This document shows, in pieces, positions 58,060 through 64,000 of a stretch of 64,000 bases of DNA; positions within the stretch are counted from its first letter, which is position 1; each line of letters starts with the position of its first letter. Position numbers and translations under genes: made by a program. The DNA comes from Actinoallomurus sp048498315. GTDB lineage: Bacteria; Actinomycetota; Actinomycetes; Streptosporangiales; Streptosporangiaceae. The notes under the pieces are model-generated. The model made no database searches, had not been told where the DNA came from, and worked only from the letters and a program-made list of their open reading frames with translations. Location: NCBI GenBank assembly GCA_048498315.1, contig JBEHYF010000008.1, positions 4,683-68,682 on the forward strand, read 5' to 3'.

Positions 58060-58767
58060 TCAGTCGAATATCTTGTCGCGTCGGCCTGGCCACAACCGGC
58101 CGTACCAGAAGACGATGAAGCCGGTGACGATCACCGCGAGCGCGGTCGCGACCCGCGCGGTGATCGTGCCACGGTCGGGGCCGGTGTGCGGCAGCGTGCG
58201 GGGCGACGTGCGGTGATGCGCGCCCACGCAGTTCGCGTGCCGGTCGAGGCTCTTCACCGGCACGTTGTTCCAGGTCACCGCGATCGTCGTGGTGTGGTCC
58301 TCCGTGACGTTCACGGTCGACCGGCGGCTGGCGCCCGCCGGAATGCGGTCGGCGACCGCGATCGAGCCGTCCGTCAGGATGGCGTAGTCCTCGGCCTGGC
58401 GGGCGTGGTTGGCGACGGTGACCTGCACGCTCCGCCCGGGGCACAGCACGTGGCCGATCGTGACCGACAGCGGCGTCTCGGGCGTGACCGACGGCGGCGC
58501 CGGCGGGACGCTCGCCCGCCCGGTGTGGGTGGATGACGGCCGGTGCGCGGGCGTGTGCGTCGCGGCGTGCGACGGCGCGCGGGCCGGCTTCCGCGACGCG
58601 CTCGCGGACGGACTCACGGACGGACTCGCGTTCGGCGACGCGCTGACGCGCGCGGCGTGGCTGTCGGAGGCCCGGGAACCGGCCGAGGAGCCGGTGACCA
58701 TCGGCACGACGGTGAGCAGCCCTACGACGACGAACACGGCCGCGATCGCGACTCGGGACAGCGGCAT
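58060..58767 (-). CDS. LPXTG cell-wall-anchored surface protein
   Basis: Exported protein of 235 residues. A signal peptide (about 1-28, MPLSRVAIAAVFVVVGLLTV) is followed by a Ser/Pro/Ala/Thr-rich stalk (about 30-95) and a small beta domain (about 98-180) containing two cysteines (LCPGRSVQVTV and HANCVG) that could form a disulphide. The C-terminus is a full sorting signal: LPHTG at 192-196, a hydrophobic segment TARVATALAVIVTGFIVFWYG and the basic tail RLWPGRRDK. A sortase (not in the window) should attach it to peptidoglycan. Function unknown. Confidence 0.85.
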   Translation of the reverse strand: MPLSRVAIAAVFVVVGLLTVVPMVTGSSAGSRASDSHAARVSASPNASPSVSPSASASRKPARAPSHAATHTPAHRPSSTHTGRASVPPAPPSVTPETPLSVTIGHVLCPGRSVQVTVANHARQAEDYAILTDGSIAVADRIPAGASRRSTVNVTEDHTTTIAVTWNNVPVKSLDRHANCVGAHHRTSPRTLPHTGPDRGTITARVATALAVIVTGFIVFWYGRLWPGRRDKIFD

Positions 58768-58882
58768 CGCATCCTCCGGGGGGCCGATGATCTACGCCGA
58801 CATTGTGCCGATTACCCAGCCTTCTCGTGGCCCTAACGGGACGACCCGCCGGTCCTGTCTTGCCGTGGCCGCCCGGCACAGC

Positions 58883-59470
58883 ATGATGAAGGACATGGAC
58901 GAGGGTCTCACCGCCGGCCGGCTGCTGGTCGCGACTCCCCAGCTGGCCGACCCCAACTTCAGGCGCACCGTGGTCCTGATCGTCGAGCATGAGGCGGAGG
59001 GCGGCACGCTCGGTGTCGTGCTCAACCGGCCGACCGAGGTCCCGGTCGACCGGGTGCTGCCGCCCTGGTCCCGGCTGGTGACCGGCCCGTCGGTGGTGTT
59101 CCAGGGCGGCCCGGTGGCGCTGGACAGCGCGCTGGCGCTGGCCCAGGTGCCGGGCACGGACGAGCCGCTGGGCTGGCGGGCGCTGAACGGCACGCCGGCG
59201 GTGGCCCGGGTGGGGCTGGTCGACCTCGATGCCCCGCCCGAGCTGCTCGCGCCGGAGGTGGCCAGGCTGCGAGTGTTCGCCGGGTACGCCGGGTGGGCTG
59301 CCGGGCAGCTCGCGTCCGAGATCGAGGAGGGCGCCTGGTATGTGCTTCCGGCCGAGTCGGGCGACGTTTTCATCGACGACCCGGGCCGCCTGTGGCCGGC
59401 CGTGCTGCGCCGCCAGGGTGGGGAGCTCGCATTCGTCTCCACGTTTCCCGACGATCCGTCACTAAACTGA
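58883..59470 (+). CDS. YqgE/AlgH family protein (DUF179)
   Basis: Protein of 195 residues of the conserved YqgE/AlgH family. Signatures are LTAGRLLVATPQLADPNFRRTVVLIVEH, GTLGVVLNRPTEV, VFQGGPVALDSALAL, VFAGYAGWAAGQLASEIEEGAWYVLP and the final block. Starts at ATG 58883, 58886 or 58895 are all possible; none has a perfect ribosome site. The biochemical role of the family is unknown. It lies five bases before a DUF3039 gene, as in many actinobacteria. Confidence 0.9.
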   Translation: MMKDMDEGLTAGRLLVATPQLADPNFRRTVVLIVEHEAEGGTLGVVLNRPTEVPVDRVLPPWSRLVTGPSVVFQGGPVALDSALALAQVPGTDEPLGWRALNGTPAVARVGLVDLDAPPELLAPEVARLRVFAGYAGWAAGQLASEIEEGAWYVLPAESGDVFIDDPGRLWPAVLRRQGGELAFVSTFPDDPSLN

Positions 59471-59474
59471 GGCC

Positions 59475-59714
59475 GTGAGTACGAAGATCCTTCCTGAGAG
59501 CGATACCAGGCCTGATCTCTCTCATGGCGATGGCGACCATGAGCGCTTCGCGCACTACGTGAAGAAGGACAAGATCATGGAGAGCGCCGTCAGCGGCACT
59601 CCGGTGATCGCCCTGTGCGGCAAGGTCTGGGTGCCCAACCGCGACCCGAAGAAGTACCCGGTCTGCCCGGAGTGCAAGGAGATCTACGAGTCGATGGCGC
59701 CCGGCGACGAGTGA
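59475..59714 (+). CDS. DUF3039-family small protein
   Basis: Protein of 79 residues, GTG start. HERFAHYVKKDKIMESAVSGTPVIALCGKVWVPNRDPKKYPVCPECKEIYE contains one Cys before and CPEC after a loop, a likely zinc site. It matches DUF3039, a short actinobacterial family of unknown role. It is coupled to yqgE by position. Confidence 0.88.
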   Translation: MSTKILPESDTRPDLSHGDGDHERFAHYVKKDKIMESAVSGTPVIALCGKVWVPNRDPKKYPVCPECKEIYESMAPGDE

Positions 59715-59796
59715 TCGTCAAATCGGCGTGAAGCCTCCGCGCGTCGGCGCCCTCGCGGGGCGCTGACGGCTAGCCTCCCCGCTCGGAGGGGAGCGC

Positions 59797-60756
59797 ATGC
59801 GGCGGAACGGTCTGATCGGGTTGTGCGGCATCGTCGCCGCGTCGTGCGCGGGCCTGTCGGCGAGCACGCCCGGACGTCCCGTGACCGGCCGCCCCGCACC
59901 GGAGGCGGCGTGCGTGCGGCGCGCGGAGGCGGCTCGCGAGAGCAGGCCGGACGATCTCGACACGCTGCCGCCGCGCGAGGTGCGGGCGATGCTCGGCGAC
60001 CTGCGCGCCCGGCTGCGCGCTCGCTACGGCGCCGGTGACGAGCGCGCCCTCGACGCGGCTCGGCGCATCCCCGCCCGGATCGTCGTGCCGGTCCGGGTGC
60101 ATGAGATCACCGACGGCACCGCCGGCCTGGTGCCGCGGTCGGGCGTCGAGCAGCAGATACGCGTCCTCAACGCCGCGTACGGCGGGCGGTACGGCGGCGC
60201 CGACACCGGGGTGTCGTTCCGGCTGGCCGGGCTCGACGTCACCGACGCCGCCGACTGGTTCCAGCGGCCGCACGAGTTCAAGGACTCGATCGAGGCGGCG
60301 CTGGCCAAGGACGCCCCCGGAACGCTCAACCTGTTCACCGCCGCGGTCGGCTACGAGATGCTCGGCTTCTCCACCTTCCCGGAGCCGGCCCGGCCCGGCG
60401 CCGACGGCGTCATCATCGACTACCGCAGCATCCCCGGAGGCCGGTTCCCGCACTTCAGCCGGGGTTTCACCGCGGTCCACGAGATCGGGCACTGGCTGGG
60501 GCTGTTCCACACGTTCGAGAACGGCTGCACCCCGCCCGGCGACGGCGTGGACGACACGCCGTACGAGTCGGCGCCCACGCTGGGCTGCCCGCGATTCAAG
60601 GACACCTGCCCGGCCCCCGGCACCGACCCGGTCCACAACTTCATGGACTACGGCTACGACGGCTGCATGCGCGAGTTCACCAAGGGTCAGGGGTTGCGGA
60701 TCAGATCGATGTGGGCGGCCTACCGCATGGGCGCGCCGGCCGGGCCGAGCCGGTAA
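59797..60756 (+). CDS. secreted M43-family (pappalysin-like) zinc metalloprotease
   Basis: Exported protease of 319 residues. A signal sequence occupies about 1-23 and contains a Cys (VAASCAG), so a lipoprotein cannot be ruled out. The zinc site is HEIGHWLGLFH (228-238), with the Met-turn NFMDYGYDGCMREFT. Several cysteines around it (NGCTPPGDGV, LGCPRF, DTCPAPG) suggest disulphides. The propeptide is about residues 30-100. Family members cleave extracellular proteins. Confidence 0.88.
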   Translation: MRRNGLIGLCGIVAASCAGLSASTPGRPVTGRPAPEAACVRRAEAARESRPDDLDTLPPREVRAMLGDLRARLRARYGAGDERALDAARRIPARIVVPVRVHEITDGTAGLVPRSGVEQQIRVLNAAYGGRYGGADTGVSFRLAGLDVTDAADWFQRPHEFKDSIEAALAKDAPGTLNLFTAAVGYEMLGFSTFPEPARPGADGVIIDYRSIPGGRFPHFSRGFTAVHEIGHWLGLFHTFENGCTPPGDGVDDTPYESAPTLGCPRFKDTCPAPGTDPVHNFMDYGYDGCMREFTKGQGLRIRSMWAAYRMGAPAGPSR

Positions 60757-60834
60757 CAGGTGTCGCGGAGGTTCGCCGGCGCCACGAAACGTTCGGCATG
60801 TCCTGTCGGTGGGTCGGAGTAGCCTTCTTTCACC

Positions 60835-62604
60835 GTGAGCACGTTCGCCGCATCAGACACCCCTCCCGCGCTGCCCGGCCGCGCGCCGTGGGGCACCGCG
60901 ACCGCGTTGCGTGCCTGGCAGCAGCAGGCCCTGGAAGAGTACTTCCGCACCGGGCCGCGCGACTTCCTCGCGGTCGCCACCCCGGGTGCCGGAAAGACGA
61001 CGTTCGCGCTTCGCCTGGCCGCCGAGCTGCTGCACCGCAAGGCCATCGCCCGCGTCACGGTGGTCTGCCCGACCGAGCACCTGAAACGCCAGTGGGCCGA
61101 GTCCGCGGGCCGCGTCGGCATCAAGATCGACCCGGAGTTCAAGAACTCCCAGGGCCGCACGGCCAAAGACTTCGTCGGCGTCGCCGTCACCTACGCCCAG
61201 GTCGCGGCGCACCCGGCGCTGCACCGCAACCGCACCGAGCAGTTCAAGACCCTTGTCATCCTCGACGAGGTGCACCACGCCGGCGACGGCCTGTCATGGG
61301 GCGACGCAATCCGCGAGGCGTTCGAGCCGGCCGCCCGGCGGCTGTCGCTGAGCGGCACGCCGTTCCGCACCGACATCAACCCGATCCCGTTCGTGACGTA
61401 TGAGGAGGGGCCCGACGGCATCCGGCGCAGCCGCGCCGACTACACCTACGGCTACGGGCCCGCCCTCGCCGACGGCGTCGTCCGCCCGGTGATCTTCCTG
61501 GCGTACGCCGGCGACATGCGCTGGCGCACCCGCGCCGGCGACGAGATCACCGCCCGGCTCGGCGAGCCGCTGACGCAGGACCAGACCGCCCAGGCGTGGC
61601 GCGCGGCCCTCGATCCGAAGGGCGACTGGATCAAGCAGGTGATCGGCGCGGCCGACCGGCGGCTCACCGAGGTCCGCCGGGGCGTGCCCGACGCCGGCGG
61701 CCTGGTGATCGCCACCGACCACGACGCCGCACGCGCGTACGCGAAGTTGATCCGCGAGGTGACGGGCGCGCGGGCGACCGTCGTGCTGTCCGACGACCCC
61801 TCCGCGAGCAAGAAGATCAAGCAGTTCAGCGGCTCCGACGACCGCTGGATGGTCGCGGTCCGCATGGTGTCCGAAGGCGTCGACATCCCGCGGCTGTGCG
61901 TCGGCGTCTACGCCACCTCGACCGCCACGCCGCTGTTCTTCGCCCAGGCGATCGGCCGTTTCGTCCGTGCCCGCAGGCGCGGCGAGACCGCGTCGGTGTT
62001 CCTGCCGTCCGTGCCCACGCTCATGAGCCACGCGGCCGAGATGGAGACCGAGCGCGACCACGTCCTCGACCGGCCGATCCGCGAGGACGACGGCCTCGAC
62101 GACGACCTGATCGCCGAGGCCAACCGGCGGCGCGACAACCCCGATGTCGGCGAGGAGATCCCGTTCGAGACCGTCGAGGCGTCGGCGCAGTTCGACCGCG
62201 TCGTGTTCGACGGCGGCGAGTTCGGCATGGGCGCGGCGCCCGGCTCCGCGGAAGAGGAAGACTTCCTCGGCATTCCCGGCCTGCTGGAGCCCGAGCAGGT
62301 CGCCAAGCTGCTCAAGCAGCGGCAGGCCGAGCAGATCGCCGCGCAGCGCCGGTCGGCCGCGAGCGCGCCCGCTTCCGACGACCACACCGCCGCCGAAGAC
62401 CTGCACGCCCTCCGCAAGGAGCTGAACGGCCTGGTCGGCGCCTGGCACCACCGCACCGGCCAGCCGCACGGCGTGATCCATGCCGAGCTGCGCCGGGTCT
62501 GCGGAGGCCCGCCCAGCGCCCAGGCCAGCAGCGCCGACATCCGCCGCCGCATCGCCAAGATCCGCGAATGGGCCACCCGCCCCACCCCGCGCGTCCGCGA
62601 CTGA
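60835..62604 (+). CDS. SF2 DEAD/DEAH-box helicase
   Basis: Helicase of 589 residues, GTG start. Motif I is ATPGAGKTTFALRLA with Lys54, motif II is LDEVHHAG (Asp144), motif III is SLSGTPFRTD and motif VI is QAIGRFVRARRRGE, all intact. The C-terminal 170 residues are charged and helical (LEPEQVAKLLKQRQAEQIAAQ) and end in a winged or HRDC-like segment. This kind of helicase next to DUF3039 is conserved in actinobacteria; the substrate (DNA repair or RNA) is unknown. Confidence 0.9.
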   Translation: MSTFAASDTPPALPGRAPWGTATALRAWQQQALEEYFRTGPRDFLAVATPGAGKTTFALRLAAELLHRKAIARVTVVCPTEHLKRQWAESAGRVGIKIDPEFKNSQGRTAKDFVGVAVTYAQVAAHPALHRNRTEQFKTLVILDEVHHAGDGLSWGDAIREAFEPAARRLSLSGTPFRTDINPIPFVTYEEGPDGIRRSRADYTYGYGPALADGVVRPVIFLAYAGDMRWRTRAGDEITARLGEPLTQDQTAQAWRAALDPKGDWIKQVIGAADRRLTEVRRGVPDAGGLVIATDHDAARAYAKLIREVTGARATVVLSDDPSASKKIKQFSGSDDRWMVAVRMVSEGVDIPRLCVGVYATSTATPLFFAQAIGRFVRARRRGETASVFLPSVPTLMSHAAEMETERDHVLDRPIREDDGLDDDLIAEANRRRDNPDVGEEIPFETVEASAQFDRVVFDGGEFGMGAAPGSAEEEDFLGIPGLLEPEQVAKLLKQRQAEQIAAQRRSAASAPASDDHTAAEDLHALRKELNGLVGAWHHRTGQPHGVIHAELRRVCGGPPSAQASSADIRRRIAKIREWATRPTPRVRD

Positions 62605-62653
62605 CGTCCAAGCCATCCAGACTCGTCTGGACGGACCGAGATCCGCCTGGCAG

Positions 62654-62685
62654 TATTACGTAGTAGGAGTATTACGTAATAGGAG
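62654..62685 (+). promoter_or_regulatory. tandem palindromic operator of the VapB-like gene
   Basis: Two 16-base direct repeats: TATTACGTAGTAGGAG (62654-62669) and TATTACGTAATAGGAG (62670-62685). The second contains the perfect palindrome TATTACGTAATA (62670-62681). Its trailing AGGAG is the ribosome site of the antitoxin gene. A bound AbrB-type antitoxin would cover promoter and ribosome site. Confidence 0.75.
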
Positions 62686-62690
62686 TGGAT

Positions 62691-62930
62691 GTGAAGCTGA
62701 ACAGCAAGGGGCAGGTCACCATTCCGGCGCCGCTGCGAGAGAAGTACGGCCTCCATGAAGGCGATGAGGTCGCCGTCGTCGAGGAGGAGGGAGCGCTGCG
62801 GATCGTGCGAGCGGAGGGAGCCGAGACCCGAGCGCAGCGGCTGGTACGCCGGCTGCGCGGAAGCGCCACCGCCAAGGAGGTCAGCGATATGACGACCGAC
62901 CAGCTGATGGAGTTGCTACGTGGCGAGTGA
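62691..62930 (+). CDS. vapB: AbrB/MazE-type antitoxin (VapB-like)
   Basis: Protein of 79 residues. The GTG at 62691 is chosen because AGGAG at 62681-62685 is correctly spaced; a GTG at 62685 lies inside the ribosome site. The swapped-hairpin DNA-binding domain is LNSKGQVTIPAPLREKYGLHEGDEVAVVEEEGALRIV. The C-terminal helix (TTDQLMELLRGE) should bind and block the toxin. It overlaps the PIN toxin gene by 11 bases, the usual antitoxin-toxin arrangement. Confidence 0.88.
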   Translation: MKLNSKGQVTIPAPLREKYGLHEGDEVAVVEEEGALRIVRAEGAETRAQRLVRRLRGSATAKEVSDMTTDQLMELLRGE

Positions 62931-63366
62931 CCGCCTCAGGCTCGCCACACCCGGGGAATCGTCGCAGGTGACGCTCGTCGATTCCTGCGTACTTCTCGAC
63001 CTGGCACTGGAGGATCCGAGCTGGCTGGAATGGTCCGCGACCGCCCTTGAGATGGCCGCTGACGAGGGACCGCTAGCGATCAATCCGATCATCTATGCCG
63101 AAGTCTCGGTCGGATATGCCGCCGTCGAGGAGATCGATATGTTTCTGCCGGCTGCGGACTACCGGCGTGAACCGCTGCCTTACGCGGCGGGTTTCCTCGC
63201 CGGTAAGGCGTTCACGCGGTATCGCCGGGCGGGCGGCGCGAAGAGGTCACCCTTGCCGGACTTCTACATTGGCGCGCATGCCGCCGTGGCCGGATATCGG
63301 CTGCTGACCCGAGACCGTGCTCGCTACGCCACGTACTTCCCGACGGTCAAGTTGATCACCCCGTGA
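62920..63366 (+). CDS. vapC: PIN-domain ribonuclease toxin (VapC-like)
   Basis: Protein of 148 residues, GTG start inside the antitoxin end. The PIN acid residues are visible: Asp21 in TLVDSCVLLDL, Glu in NPIIYAEVSVG, and Asp in SPLPDFYIGAHAAV and LLTRDRARY. VapC toxins cleave tRNA or rRNA when free of antitoxin. The first 17 residues are an N-terminal extension, so a later start is possible. It converges on gntK with a 9-base gap. Confidence 0.9.
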   Translation: MASDRLRLATPGESSQVTLVDSCVLLDLALEDPSWLEWSATALEMAADEGPLAINPIIYAEVSVGYAAVEEIDMFLPAADYRREPLPYAAGFLAGKAFTRYRRAGGAKRSPLPDFYIGAHAAVAGYRLLTRDRARYATYFPTVKLITP

Positions 63367-63375
63367 CGGTGACAC

Positions 63376-63879
63376 TCACGCGGTGCCGAGGCCGAGACGG
63401 TCGGTGATCTCGTCGACGACCTCGCCCGGAGTCTGGTCGATCGAGACGACGAGGGCGTTCTCGTCCGGCTGCGGCGGCTCCAGGTCGGCGAACTGGCTGT
63501 CGAGGAGCTTCTGGGGGAAGAAGTGCCCGTGGCGGGCGGCCATGCGTCGGCCGATCAGCTCGCGGCTGCCCTCCAGGTAGATCAACCCCACCCGCTCCGG
63601 GTCCTTGCGGAGCATGTCGCGGTACCTGCGCTTGAGCGCGGAGCAGGTGACGACGCCTGGGCTCTCCTGGCGGTCGATCCAGGCGGCGATGGCCTCCAGC
63701 CAGGGCCGGCGGTCTTCGTCGTTCAGCGGGATCCCCGCACGCATCTTCTCGACGTTGGCGGCCGGGTGGAAGTCGTCGGCCTCGGCATAGGTCCAGCCGA
63801 GCCGCCCGGCCAGCAGGGCGCCGATCGTCGTCTTGCCGCTGCCGGAGACGCCCATGACGAGCAGGATTGGGCTGCGCAT
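63376..63879 (-). CDS. gntK: gluconokinase
   Basis: Phosphorylates D-gluconate to 6-phosphogluconate, 167 residues. The P-loop is MGVSGSGKTT (9-18). The GntK signature ADDFHPAANVEKMRAGIPLNDEDRRPWL is complete, and CSALKRRYRDMLR, RMAARHGHFFPQKLLDSQFADLE follow. ATG at 63879. No gluconate permease or regulator is in the window; the remaining 120 bases beyond it hold no recognised feature. Confidence 0.95.
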   Translation of the reverse strand: MRSPILLVMGVSGSGKTTIGALLAGRLGWTYAEADDFHPAANVEKMRAGIPLNDEDRRPWLEAIAAWIDRQESPGVVTCSALKRRYRDMLRKDPERVGLIYLEGSRELIGRRMAARHGHFFPQKLLDSQFADLEPPQPDENALVVSIDQTPGEVVDEITDRLGLGTA

Positions 63880-64000
63880 CCTCCGAACCTATCGCCCGGC
63901 GCTCCACGCCGGAGTATGGGCGGGGCACCGGAATGCGGGCCGGACAGTCGTAACGCGGGGCCGGGCGGCTCGGCATGACCGGGTGGCCCGGGCGCGGGCC

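Noticed and set aside
1..64000. tRNA, rRNA, riboswitch (cobalamin, SAM, glycine) or insertion sequence
   Set aside because: No cloverleaf, B12-box or transposase-like sequence was recognised by reading; a covariance-model search would be needed to exclude small RNAs.

Overview
The window is a very GC-rich actinobacterial chromosome segment with many GTG starts and short or overlapping gene junctions. There is no sign of plasmid, phage or insertion-sequence DNA. The order hom-thrC-thrB-rho-rpmE-prfA-prmC-Sua5-(TagO/WecA)-atp, followed further on by a Scy-like coiled-coil gene, mce, a thiolase, meaB, a marR and icmA, is the core backbone known from Streptomyces and related filamentous actinomycetes. 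Several differences (an extra F-type ATPase b-like subunit, no glyA between the Sua5 gene and the TagO/WecA gene) point away from Streptomyces itself. A Streptosporangiales/Thermomonosporaceae-type organism is my inference; I do not claim a genus.

Layout. 1-2.5 kb: threonine biosynthesis (end of hom, thrC, thrB with a Gly/Ala repeat insert). 2.5-4.7 kb: rho with a long leader. 5.1-10.5 kb: two related histidine kinase/LuxR-type regulator pairs facing each other tail to tail, next to a membrane fatty-acid desaturase. 10.6-14.8 kb: translation genes (L31, RF1, RF1 methyltransferase, threonylcarbamoyl-AMP synthase) plus a luciferase-like oxidoreductase. 14.8-16.0 kb: a gene remnant and a small lipoprotein. 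16.1-26.2 kb: TagO/WecA-type phosphosugar transferase and the complete F1Fo ATP synthase operon (two AtpI-like genes, a, c, b, a second b-like subunit, delta, alpha, gamma, beta, epsilon) ending with a DUF2550 gene. 26.3-34.0 kb: cobalamin adenosyltransferase, a small HTH/membrane-protein pair, GMC oxidoreductase, aldehyde dehydrogenase, M50 protease, TetR and NucS. 34.2-42 kb: secreted GH29 fucosidase, fused hydroxyacyl-CoA dehydrogenase, hydrolases, AI-2E-type transporter. 42.2-46.5 kb: cytoskeletal coiled-coil protein, then mce/thiolase/meaB. 46.5-52 kb: five minus-strand membrane-associated genes, including an ABC-like pair whose ATPase has lost most catalytic motifs. 52.2-58 kb: marR, icmA, thioredoxin-TPR, kinase-like protein, malic enzyme. 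58-64 kb: LPXTG surface protein, YqgE, DUF3039, M43 protease, helicase, a VapBC-type module and gluconokinase.

How the genes work together. A scattered acyl-CoA/B12 theme runs through the window: cobalamin adenosyltransferase makes the cofactor, MeaB protects B12 mutases, the epimerase and thiolase handle methylmalonyl- and acetoacetyl-CoA, and IcmA carries the Phe/Gln active-site signature of isobutyryl-CoA mutase. Its B12-binding partner is not in the window. Several genes have strong palindromic operators that can be read directly from the sequence: icmA, the small HTH gene, the VapB-like antitoxin, and the fucosidase. No rRNA, tRNA or CRISPR was recognised.
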